This document shows, piece by piece, positions 12,001-22,068 of a stretch of DNA of 64,000 nt (its first letter is position 1; each line of letters opens with the position of its first letter). Location of the stretch: the NCBI GenBank assembly GCA_964035545.1, contig OZ037768.1, forward strand, positions 2,407,501 through 2,471,500. Reading direction: 5' to 3'. Both the position numbers and the translations under genes were made by a program. Under the pieces are notes generated by a model, which was not told where the DNA came from, ran no database searches, and was given only the letters and a program-made list of their open reading frames with translations. This DNA comes from Bugula neritina (taxonomy: Eukaryota; Bryozoa; Gymnolaemata; Cheilostomatida; Bugulidae).

Positions 12001-13843
12001 CAAGCGCGCTCTCCACCACTGCTGACTTGTGGGCCGGACGCAAGTTCTCCATAACAAAGGCATCCCTACCAACACAGCGTACAGGAAATGACATCATACT
12101 AATACTGATAGTGACAGAGAAACTAGTGTACTACTAATACTGATAATGACAGGGAAACTAGTGTACTACTAATACTGATAGTGACAGGGAAACTAGTGTA
12201 CTACTCATACTGATTGTGACAGAGGATTTTACCAGCTAGTTGTGTGGTACACAGTATAATTAAAATGGTTGGTAGTAAGAAGTGATGAAAATTAAATAGT
12301 TTCAAACATGCAAATAATTGCAGTTGTTGGTTCATGTAATACCAACTATTTCAACCATATCATAATTTGTCCAGCATTAGGAAAAAATTGTTTAGCTGCA
12401 GTAACAGAATAATTTTAGCCTATGTTCTTTAACTGTCTTCATTAATTTCAGTTTGAGGTGGGGTTGAGAATTGCATGCCAGAAAAAGATAGATTTTCTAA
12501 AGATTTTTCTCATTAAGAACAGCTTTTTCAAAATTTTCCATGACCACAATTACCTTTACAAAGTGCAGTATAGAAAAATTACATGTCTGTATGTAAATAT
12601 ATTCTTTAAAATTGCAATATGTTATATTCTAAATAATTTTATCCTTACCACTGTAATATACTATAACCTAAATATCCTCACCACTGTAATATGCCATAAT
12701 CTAAGTGTTGAACACAAGAAAGGCAGTCAATCATGTATTGAAATGGATCTTCAGGGCAATGTATAGCTAGTCCAGTGAGCAGTGCCTGCAGGTTATAATC
12801 AAAAATAGCAAATGTATGCAATGTATAACATTAGAGAGCCTTTATGGGTCATTTTACTTAATTTAGTACACACTGGAAATCTCCAGTTTTTAGCTATTTT
12901 TCACAATTTAACTGCTAATTAGCATTGTTTTTTGCTTAAAACTAGTAAAATATCAATAAATACACTTAAATAATCAAGGTTTTTTTTAATGTTGCTTGAT
13001 TTTCCATGCTTTTTCCTAATTATACAACTATTTTTGGTTGCGGACCATTACGGGTTTTTAGAAACGGTCCGCAATCCAAATTAGCTAAATAAATAGAAAA
13101 AACATGGGAAATCAAGCAAAATTGAAAAGAAACTTGATTATTTAAGTGTATTCATTGATATTTCACTAGTTTTGAGCAAAAATCCATGTTCATTAGCAGT
13201 TAAATTGTGATAAATAGCTAAAAACTGGAGATTTCCAGTGTGTACTAAATTAAGTAAAATGACCTTTGTTCTATTAGATTATACCATCAACACACAACTA
13301 CAAGAAACTAAGGAGCCATACAATTGGTCGAACAGTCACTAACTAAAAATAGATTTCATGTAATAAAAATAAAACTCTTATAAACAGATTGTGCCTTATA
13401 ATCATATTATTGTTTAATTTTACTTCTGTATTTGTAGTGAATAAATATGACAGCATTTTCCTTATCTGTGACAACATTTGTGAAACTCATTCCAAGGAAT
13501 ATCAAAATAGAAGGTTTATAGAAACACTTATGTGTTAGCAGTTACTTAGGTCAAAAAATTTAAGTAGACTCCTTAGAATGGCAGTAAAGTTTAGCAAAAG
13601 TGATAAGTTTTGAGTATTTGACAGAAAAAAAAATAAAAAGCTAAAAATTAATTGAATTGAAACATTATTTAAAACAATCTAAGTTAAAGTTAGCAAAAGC
13701 TACTGAGGAAAAAAATAAGCCAGAAGGCAGCATATGATGATGACTAAAAGATGAACAAATCTTACTTCATAGATATCAGGCAATCTGTTCTTGTGGAGGT
13801 AAGTCTTAAGGCCAGGGTCAATTCCTTTTAATGAGGCAGCCAT
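21..13843 (-). CDS. FBXL13: F-box/LRR ciliary protein FBXL13 (DRC6), 3' end cut by window edge
   Basis: Subunit of the nexin-dynein regulatory complex of motile cilia (family knowledge). Coding exons 5' to 3': 13843-13766, 12785-12682, 12065-11972, 10972-10905, 10626-10472, 10091-9982, 7521-7417, 7108-7013, 6417-6392, 6106-6095, 5383-5221, 4611-4511, 4058-3929, 3441-3343, 2984-2867, 2604-2442, 2145-2026, 1699-1435, 1263-1183, 815-733, 101-21. All phases join, giving about 750 aa against roughly 735 in human, so only a short tail should lie off the left edge. Residues 1-50 resemble a RIIa/Dpy-30-like dimerisation segment (LPDIYE, CPEDP). A basic helical part follows (AWMRYHIHKRRKK). The F-box is at about 225-270 (IFRHLNLIDLSRCACVCRAW). 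Leucine-rich repeats run from about 290 to the end (CRNLQDLNVSEC, LSFLSLAYC, LVYLDLSGC, HYLMELDMSGC). The start ATG at 13843 has A at -3 and G at +4. Confidence 0.93.
820..965. repeat. Degenerate AGTAATATAGTAATAC repeat in FBXL13 intron
   Basis: Irregular tandem copies of a motif of about 8 to 16 bases built on AGTAATAYAGTAAT. It begins about five bases upstream of the acceptor of the exon at 815-733. Confidence 0.7.
3020..3370 (-). repeat. 36-bp minisatellite made of tandem copies of an FBXL13 exon end plus its 5' splice site
   Basis: About ten copies of a 36-bp unit. Each minus-strand copy reads through GATGACAATGGTATACAG followed by GTGTGT. The first copy (right side) is the true end of the exon at 3441-3343. 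The unit is a multiple of three and stays open in the exon's frame, repeating TLDDNGIQVCSI. Every copy therefore carries the same CAG/GTGTGT donor. The last copy lies only about 34 nt from the next acceptor (2985), too close for a normal intron. Using the first donor gives a leucine-rich repeat of normal length. Confidence 0.9.
4431..4495 (-). repeat. 20-bp tandem repeat carrying donor-like GTGAGT motifs next to an FBXL13 exon
   Basis: Three copies of a 20-bp unit, each with GTGAGTCGTCCAT on the minus strand. They begin a few tens of bases downstream of the real donor of the exon at 4611-4511, which reads GTGAGTCATTCG. The resemblance suggests the array arose from the splice donor region. Confidence 0.75.
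6095..6106 (-). CDS. FBXL13: 12-nt micro-exon of FBXL13
   Basis: The exon at 6417-6392 ends two bases into a codon, and the exon at 5383-5221 begins with the last base of a codon and leaves a gap in the family alignment. A 12-nt block flanked by AACAG and GTATGT supplies exactly the phase needed (1+9+2 nt) and adds L, L, R and part of a G, giving KRLLRGVTDKIACRLL across the junctions. That matches the length of the human segment after the F-box. Inferred from phase and spacing; no transcript was seen. Confidence 0.75.
6267..6356. repeat. Two-copy 42-bp direct duplication in FBXL13 intron
   Basis: The block from TACCTAGAATTGG to GTAATAGTGATTA occurs twice in tandem with one or two differences. 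It lies just left of the exon at 6417-6392. Confidence 0.8.
6690..6935. repeat. AT-rich low-complexity tract (ATAATATATAAT)
   Basis: Intronic sequence composed almost entirely of A and T, with recurring ATAATATATTATA and CATATAACATGAC pieces. No coding or structural feature is seen. Confidence 0.75.
7190..7395. repeat. Degenerate minisatellite of about 26-29 bp beside an FBXL13 exon
   Basis: About seven diverged copies of a unit resembling ACACATGTGACCTATATTGAATG. The array ends some 20 bases from the donor of the exon at 7521-7417. Several short open frames here are by-products of the repetition. Confidence 0.75.
8197..8440. mobile_element. hAT-like non-autonomous element (244 bp) in FBXL13 intron
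   Basis: The left end reads CAGGGGCTCCCAACCTGG. The reverse complement of the right end reads CAGTGGTTCCCAACCTTC, so 13 of the first 16 bases match. Ends of the type CAGNGGTTCCCAACC are characteristic of hAT-superfamily elements (family knowledge). The interior is short and AT-rich with no transposase. An exact 8-bp target duplication is not visible; the flanks GTGAAG and CTGAAAG are only similar. Confidence 0.6.
12095..12224. repeat. 35-bp minisatellite, about 3.5 copies, in FBXL13 intron
   Basis: Direct copies of a 35-bp unit containing AATACTGATAGTGACAG and GAAACTAGTGTACTACT. The array sits about 30 bp upstream of the acceptor of the exon at 12065-11972. Confidence 0.85.
12847..13264. mobile_element. 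418-bp foldback (MITE-like) element in FBXL13 intron 1
   Basis: The outer 30 bases of the two ends are perfect reverse complements, starting GGTCATTTTACTTAATTT. The inverted similarity continues through most of both arms (for example CACTTAAATAATCAAG against CTTGATTATTTAAGTG). A second small hairpin lies at the centre (TTGCGGACC against GGTCCGCAA). There is no coding potential. This fits a non-autonomous DNA transposon or foldback element; I could not define a target duplication or a superfamily. Confidence 0.8.
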
Positions 13844-16836
13844 AATATATTCAAAGAGAGTTAGCTGATGTCCAAAAATAAAACAATACAAGTTAACTCA
13901 AACAAACTAATTTTACATTTTAATGAGCAATGAAGAAATCACATTATGTTCTAGTTCACAAAATAAGTCAGTATATTTACAGATTTTCCAATAGTTTGAA
14001 TAGATTTTAGCAGGTCATATCTACTATATATAACAAATTCATAATTATAAGTCAAAAACTAGCAATATAAGATAGAAAAATCAAAAATACTTTTACTACA
14101 AGTACATCATATTTCATGTAAGAAAAAAAATCGTTAGGCATGAAGAGTAACACAAAATATCATGCAATTACTTTTTACTACTTGAAAAAAAAGCAATCTG
14201 TAGTAAACAGAATATCAAAACTCAAACTGTGTACCTCTGTTTATTTATATTTAGCAAGGAAGAAGCCAATATTCACCCAATAAATTATAATGATGGAACT
14301 TGAAGTTGACGTTTGGCCTGCTGTATTACGATTATAATTATTATCACTGATAATCATAATGTTAATAGTAACGTAGCAGGTCAACTTTCAACAGCAACCT
14401 TTCAATGATAATCTGAATTTGAATCCTTATGAGTATGAGTATGACTATCAGTATCTTATTACTATGAGTATGAGTATGATAATGAATAAAAATAATGATT
14501 ATATTTATAACTTGAACTTCAGCTCGTCCAGGAAAACTAACTTGAGAAATATTCTAAATATCAATTGCCAACGTTGAATAACGCTGCTAGATTCAACACC
14601 CAACAATTTATTTAAACTGGCAACGCAATATACGCTGTAAAATTCCTTAATACAGTTATAATATTAATAATTCCTATTTTTCAGTAATGACTTTTAGTAC
14701 TCAAACTAAAAAGGATGTATTCAATAGCAACGCACATGCGCGTAAAATAATTTGCTTTTATAAAGGAAATTGCTAACAAAGTGTTAAAGTGTTGCCGTCA
14801 ATTTTCACATCCTGTAGACACCACTTGTACTATGACCTTTTATTTCCACAGCGGTCAACTAACGCAAGGAATTTATTTTTAATGCAAGTCAACGGTTTTT
14901 TACTTTTTAACTTCAAAGAAGAGACGCGGTAATGCATGATTGCTAATAAAGCATTTTTTGCGTAAATTCGACTAACCTGTTTTAAAGGTAAAAACTCACA
15001 TATCATTATGATATTGATTATCTTAAAGTTAATCTTAGACTTATCAATATCATTATTACCGCATTGTGATTATCATTATGATTATCACTTTCACTTTGAC
15101 TTACAGTTACACTATGACTATCACTTGACTTTATCATTATGATTAGATATTCACAATGATAATGATATTCATAATTATCATATTAATAATGATATTCACA
15201 ATGATAGTAATAATGATTTTGATAATGAAGATTGTCATTGAATGATTGATATTATCATTATGATTATTAATCATTCTTATCACTTACTCTTAGTCTTATG
15301 AATATGATCATTATGATTATGATTATCAGTCTAATGATTATCATTATCATTATCAATATCATTTTAAGTTCAACAGTTCAAGTTTAACTTTAACTTTATG
15401 TTTATGATAAAATTAAACTAAAACTCATTATTATAATGATTATAATAATAATGATAATAATATTAATAATAATAATTTAAAATTAAATTATTGTAATTTA
15501 CTAATTAATATTATTAATTATTATTCACTCAATGCAAAAGTCTGAATAAATATCAATATGATTATATATTTATATTAGCATAACATTAACGAGAGCACAA
15601 GAGTAGCTTTTATTTTAGTTACAGTAAAAGTAAAACTCACTAAAATAACTAGAGTTCATTGAGTTTGACTGACACTGCGGTAGTTCCACAACCAAATCCT
15701 TATCCAATGTGAATATTTTAATTTATAGCAAGTCAGAAGTGAATGACTGAGCTGGCTAAGTTGAAGTTTAATTATATTTATTGCATTACAGGGCTGTATT
15801 CTCACTTTCGTAGACCAAGACTAAATAGTTTCATGTCATTACCAATACGATTGGTCTTAGAAAAGCTAATTTTCTTTCTTTAATTCGATATTTTCTCAAG
15901 TAGTTGTTCATCATAAAATTCTGATTGCAAACAACTTCTCTTCCTTGAACAGCCTTGAAGCTTTGAGAGCTAGGTGGTTGGTTTTAGCCAATTGCAGTTT
16001 CATCTGCAATTTGTTTGCAGTTTACTTGTTGAACTGTTTTTTAAGTAAGTTTCACTGGTTATATGGAAATATTCAACACTAAGGCTAATTCAAAGTCAAA
16101 ATTATCATGTAAAAAAGATTGATGAACTCGTTTAAATTAAAAACAGCTGTTTTCTATATTACATGATTTATTTAAGAGATATCAAATAAAACTTATCTCT
16201 TCCATGCAATAGAATTTGATGATGCATTGTCTTTTTAAAAACATCAAGTAACAATTTAGTGAGTCATATATTATTAGTTGATTCAATTTGATACCCAGAA
16301 TTGGATTTTTATTACCTGGTTTTTTTGTGTTCATTTTTGTTTCAACAAATTTTGTAATATCAAGCATTTTATGGCAGTTTTAATTACTAATAGGTTGGCA
16401 TGCACTATATGTCTGCAGCAAATAGCAACTTGAATACATAGTGTAAGCCAATAATAATCCAACTAGGAGTTTACCTTTAAGCCTTAAAATAAATCTACCA
16501 ACTCATTTACTTCTATCTTATCAAGATATTAGTGCTTTTTTGTCATCATCAAAGTGATTCTTACTTATGTAAACATTTTAATTGTTTATAGCAGAGAACA
16601 ATTGTTAATAGTTTTGGTGTTGGAGTTGGGCTATATAACTTTTATTTTGCTTTATAATTCTAGTCAAACTTGCCAGTAAGAATTAATATAATATTTAAAA
16701 CTAGTATTCATTTGATAATCATATTTAGTAAAAGCCATGTCAAGGTGATTAATGGGGTCATTGTAAGATTAGCATATGGCAGTAATGAGTTCCTGACACT
16801 TTACATTAGACAAACTGGTATCAAAATTACATTACA
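13844..16836. other. Intergenic region between divergent FBXL13 and ceramide synthase genes
   Basis: This should contain both 5' regions. From about 14330 to 15540 it is dominated by degenerate TGATTATCATTAT-type simple repeat. The remainder is unique AT-rich sequence. I see no open frame with family resemblance, no tRNA and no clear core promoter. Confidence 0.6.
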
Positions 16837-17154
<318 letters not shown>

Positions 17155-17155
<1 letters not shown>

Positions 17156-17603
17156 TCAGTAGCTGCTATCTAATAGGGTGTTCTCATGCATGTCATAAAA
17201 ATAGTCATTGTGTTAAGCTAATCTTCAATTATTTGCTTTTTAATTTTTAGCTCGTGTCCTGCTGCTGTCTCCTGCTGCTTGTTTCGCTTTACTGCACTTC
17301 ATAATAAAAATAATATAATTTTGTTTTTTATAGGTTGCCTGAAAAATGTTTGCTATTATCAATTTAATGGTGCGATTTAATGGTGCCCTTTAATGGTTTT
17401 TCAATATACCTTCACTACCAATTAATATGTTTAGCCATGACTGGATGGTTATATAATTGTTTTCCCATCTTTTCAGATCATCCATCTCCTATCTGGAGAC
17501 AGTTACATAAAAGCAATTAAAACTGCATTTGTCTGGTAACAGGTTTGCTGTCGCTCATTTAGGTGAAACATTTCAGTGAGTGCCCGCAGTGTTTCCCTTC
17601 CCC
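17155..17603 (+). other. Probable 5' region of the ceramide synthase gene
   Basis: Noncoding stretch between the CA array and the start codon. TTTTTAG before a CTGCTG-rich patch near 17250 could be a splice acceptor of an upstream noncoding exon, but nothing decides it. Confidence 0.3.
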
Positions 17604-20600
17604 ATGGAATTGCTCAACAAGTTTCAGGATTGGTTTTTCAACAAAGAGTTTTGGTTGGCAGAAAATGTGACATGGAAAGACCTTGAGAATAATGCAGATG
17701 ACGGAATATACAAAGCACAGCCAGCTGATCTCTGGGCGGTGTTTCCTACAGCCATTGCAATATTTATAGCACGACATTTATTTGAAAAGTATGTTTAACT
17801 CTTACAGCACTATTTCCTGATAAACTCAACTGAAATTCTTAGAATGTTGTATATAATTCATGAGAAGTGGAAATGGGTAGCTCTTATTACTTCAGTATCA
17901 GTAATAACTGAATGCTGTAAAGATTATCAGTGCTTTTTGAATTATTCACGCAAATATCATTTTAAAAAACTGATAGGAAATAAATTGGCTCGTGAAGGTT
18001 AATAAACAATACCTATCTCATTATTCACTATAATTGTATGTCTGATTTAATTTGCACTTGTCAATTTGTTTCTCTTTGGTCATTGGGATATGACTTAAAA
18101 TTTTTTCAAGTTTCTAGTTGATGTGGCATTGTTGTATTTGAAACTTGCTGTATTGCGCTTGTATCTGTTAGATTTGTTGTGCTTTAGTTTTGTCGCCAAA
18201 CCGTTTGCTCAATATTATGGGGTATCTGAGAAGAAGGCGTACGCTACTCCAAACCCCCATTTAGAAAGGATATATAGACAAAGTTCCTATCCAAGTCAAC
18301 ATGTAGTGGAGGTATGTAGTGCTGGTCCACACTTTATATAGTGGTGACTAGTTAGTAGTTGGCCACTGAGCTGTGACAGCTAAATACTATTTCAAGGTGC
18401 AGCAACTTACGTGTTTTATTTTTTAAACAGAAGAATCTATCCCCCCCCCCCCCCCCCCCGTTAGGTAAATGCAGTTTGCAGGTAGATTGCAGTAGTGTAA
18501 CACACTAAATCCTGAAAGTCTTTATTAGGTGTATTTTATCCTAAAGTCTTGTAAGTAGGAGATGTTTCACACCTGTAGCTTGTCTGCCAGTATTAACATA
18601 TGATTCACGATATGCTTTCTCAGTCTCATTACCCTGCAATATAGGAGGTGGTCAAGCCCTGCATTGGTTAGGCAACTCCCAAATGAGTTGGAAACCACTT
18701 CTCCGTTGTTCTCATCTGTATTGCAATGCAATAAATCAGCACTCATAATATTTTTGGAAGTTCATTTTTCATTTCAAATCTTTATGGTCAACATGAGCTT
18801 TGTGGTTGATCTACTGTATAACATGTATAGAGCTGTATGAATGTGTAACATTTAGCAAGCTGTGAAACAGACCGACCTGACGGAAAAACAAGTGCAAAGG
18901 TGGCTCCGTCGTAGACGAAATCAGAGTCGCCCTACTGATATGACGAAGTTTACAGAAACTGCGTAAGTTGTGTTTGTGTTTTGTTACTACTTATAGAATG
19001 TTCTTATCAGTTTGATAGATTCTTACTCCGTAGAGAGTAGAATGTAGGGATCACGTAATAATTCCTTAGATAACGTACCTGTGTTTTTATCAGCTTGGAT
19101 TTGCATTAATTTTCACTCTAGGAGGTTATGTTATGGTATCAAAAACATTTCCCAGCAACTGCATCTAGACCTTGGTTTAAGTTGTTGAAGGGTAACTAAT
19201 GTAAGAGGAAGTATTCAAGTTGAACTGGTCATTCCTTTTAATATTTCACTTTTCTCAACAGCTCTTGTCATTTTAATAGACATGTATGCAAACATTGGTA
19301 TGGAGTCATTATATAGGTCACATGGATATTATATAAGTGACAGTAAAATAAATGACGTTGAACATTCATATCTCTTTCTTGTGGGTAATAATCTTGTCAG
19401 ATTATATAATATATTGTTTTATCTGTGGAAGATGTGTAATTGATATGCTATTGTTCTCTGCTACCAACTTGAATACTAGACTATGATAGGGTGTTATGTA
19501 TTATGTTGTGTGTTCAGAACGCATTGTGTATTATACAATGTGTAGTATACAGTGTGTGCAGTGTGCAGCGTACACTGTGTAGTGTGCAGTGTGTACTATA
19601 CAATGTGTAGTATACAGTGTGTATAGTATGTAGTATACACTGTGTAATGTTCTGTGTGTAGTACAAAGTGTATTTATTAATATTATATTTTACAGATGGA
19701 GGTGTTTCTTCTATATTGCTATATTCATATACGGACTATGCACTCTCTACAATGTAAGTGTACTATACTGTATAGCTCATCACTCTATAATTACTACATA
19801 ACTCAACAATATATTATCCAGCCATTCACTACCAACTCTGTAATTACAATGGCACTCCTTCCCTTCCACATTTTCCTTGTCCTCTACAGACATTATAAAC
19901 TGATGAGTACTCCTATCCTATCCTACATTGTGAGACACATATTGTGTCTGATATGGAGGTGGCACTAATGAAGAAGCTATTTTATAGAGTAATATCTTCA
20001 TTCATTTTTGTGGAACTTGAAACACTTTAGTTGTTGCAAGTCGCACTGCTTATGCTGGTTATGCTGGTAGTCATGATCTCACATAGGTTCAAAGTTTCAC
20101 ACTATTTATCCAAAAGCACAAGTGTTTTGGGCATACCTTTTCCATTCTGGACTCAACCTGTGTGATTTATATGCGAAGAATTTTGTCTTAAATTATTTGT
20201 ATTAAACTGCTAAAATAAACCTCCCTGTTTCAGAAATCATATTTATGGGACGTCAAAGACTGCTGGAGGGGCCACCCTTTCCAGGTATTGTGTGTTTCCA
20301 CATGTAGATGCAAATAACTAAGTAAAACTTGAGTTTTTCTCTTGGGTCGCTATTTGTCACATATATTGATGTACTGCCTTGTCTGTTATGTTGCTGTCAA
20401 GTTTAGTAAGTTTCTTGTAGATAGTTTGTAGTTTGCATATGCGCTGTGCCTTTAGACTGCGTGTTTGTCATTGTAGCACGTGACAAATGATGTGTATTGG
20501 TATTACGTGGTAGAGATTGGCTTTTACGTCACTCTATTATTTTCTCAATTTGCTGATGTCCAGAGGAAGGTAACTATGATTAGTTATTATATATTATACT

Positions 20601-22068
20601 TTAATATTTTGCCAATATAGTCTGGAATATTCCTTTTGGAATTGAAATGATAAAATATGAGTATAATTATTACCAAACAAATGTTATACACCCTGGACAT
20701 GGTATTAGTGTTGGTTATGTAAATAGCAGACCAACAAACTTGATTTGTTAGCCGAAAATCAAGTTGCAGATATTCCTATCAGCTTTACTGTCATGGCTCT
20801 TACTTAGTTTGCTGGCTACCTGTGTAGTGTACAGTGTAGTGTACTGTGTGTAGTGTACTGTGTGTAGTGTACTGTGTGTAGTATACAGTGTGTAGTGTAC
20901 AGTGTAGTGTACAGTGTACTGTGTTTTGAACAGTATGTAGTATACTGTGTGTTGTACAGTGTGTAGTATACTGTAAATTATGGTGATTTTTACTGCAATG
21001 CAGAGATTGTTGAAACTACTTTTTCATTTTACAAACATGTGGTTGAATTCTGGTTGCAGGACTTCTGGGGGCAGTTTCTTCACCACATAGCTACCATATC
21101 ATTGCTTTGTTTCTCTTGGTTTGTAAATTTTGTTCGGGTTGGCTCGCTGATACTGTGCCTCCACGACGCCGCAGACTACCTGCTGGAAGGAGCTAAACTT
21201 TTTAAATATCTCAACAAGAGGCTCCTCTGTGACATCACTTTTGGTATATTCACTCTGATGTGGGCTGTGACCAGACTTACTCTCTATCCCTACGTGTAAG
21301 TCATAGGATACTCGTCCTAATACCCTCGTAACACACTTATATTTCTAGAAAGTTCTGTGCACACTTGACACTTTGTGATGCCAACTGTTGAGGAATTATG
21401 TATCATACCGTGATTCTAGCTAAAAATGCTACAAGATTCATCATTGTGACATCAGTGTATCTGTTTAGCAATATGGAAAAGCAATTTTTCACCATTTACA
21501 TCGGCTATTAGTTACGGAATAGCCTTGCCATAGAATAATCATAGTGCTGTGGGAGTTGTCTACTCTTTCTGTTTAACTTGCCATGTATGTTAGAAGTCAT
21601 CTTCTATTTATAGAATACTCTGGACGACTATTGTGGATGCCAGTGCGATCGCCGGTTTCTCCACCGCTCTGTACGTGTTCAACTTCCTGCTGGGAATACT
21701 GCAAGTTCTTCATTGCTACTGGTTTGTGATGATCATGACTGTCGCCATCAGAGCCATCACTGCTGGAAAAGTAAGCACTTGTCACGTGACTTGTGGAGGG
21801 GGGGTTTGAGGTTTAGGGTAGTGAGTCCCCGGCAGGCCGGGGGGCTGCCCGGGGACTCACAATTCTTGATTGACTTTAAGATAAATGGCTACTAAGTTTG
21901 GTAAACATTATCTTAATTGTTAAAGAGTCTGCCATAGCGTGAAATCCCAGTTTTTTTTTCTCTCAGGTTGAGAAAGATGTGCGAAGTGCCAGTGAAGAAT
22001 CTGACGATGATTCTGTGACCAATCACAGTCCAGATGTCACTAACCAATCACAGTCCAGCAGTCACTAA
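17604..22068 (+). CDS. Ceramide synthase (CERS5/6-like, TLC domain with Hox-like region)
   Basis: Acylates sphingoid bases with acyl-CoA to make (dihydro)ceramide in the endoplasmic reticulum (family role). Exons: 17604-17788, 18188-18311, 18856-18962, 19696-19753, 20234-20284, 20477-20569, 21060-21295, 21614-21770, 21967-22068; all phases join, giving 370 aa, close to mammalian CERS5/6. The N-terminus carries FWLAENVTW, with the N-glycosylation sequon NVT seen in CERS5/6. A Hox-like region at about 80-140 ends in QVQRWLRRRRNQ. The TLC domain starts at about 140. The Lag1 motif is in exon 7, with the two adjacent catalytic histidines (FLHHIATISLL) and the acidic LCLHDAADYLLE. The tail KDVRSASEESDDDS keeps the DxRSxxE motif and acidic serines expected to be CK2 sites. 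The paralogue within the family cannot be fixed by eye. Confidence 0.95.
18438..18459. repeat. Poly(C) run in ceramide synthase intron 2
   Basis: A homopolymer of about 18 C (a G run on the other strand). Its length may be an assembly estimate. Shorter runs occur at 9327-9337 (C) and 48113-48125 (G). Confidence 0.9.
19495..19670. repeat. Degenerate GTGTAGTATACAGTGTG minisatellite, ceramide synthase intron 3
   Basis: Irregular copies of a motif of about 17 bp, TGTGTAGTATACAGTG, ending about 25 bp before the acceptor of exon 4. A related array lies in intron 6 of the same gene. Confidence 0.75.
20818..20975. repeat. TGTGTAGTGTACTG minisatellite, ceramide synthase intron 6
   Basis: Repeats of GTGTAGTGTACTGTGTGTAG, closely related to the array at 19495-19670. 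Confidence 0.8.
21821..21860. other. GC-rich hairpin in ceramide synthase intron 8
   Basis: GTGAGTCCCCGGCAG on the left pairs with CTGCCCGGGGACTCAC on the right, with a one-base bulge and a short G-rich loop. A G-rich run precedes it. It stands out sharply from the surrounding AT-rich intron. The origin is unknown; it could be the core of a small foldback element. Confidence 0.7.

Noticed and set aside
12458-12766. 102-residue plus-strand open frame
   Set aside because: It overlaps a well-supported minus-strand FBXL13 exon (12682-12785) and has no family features.
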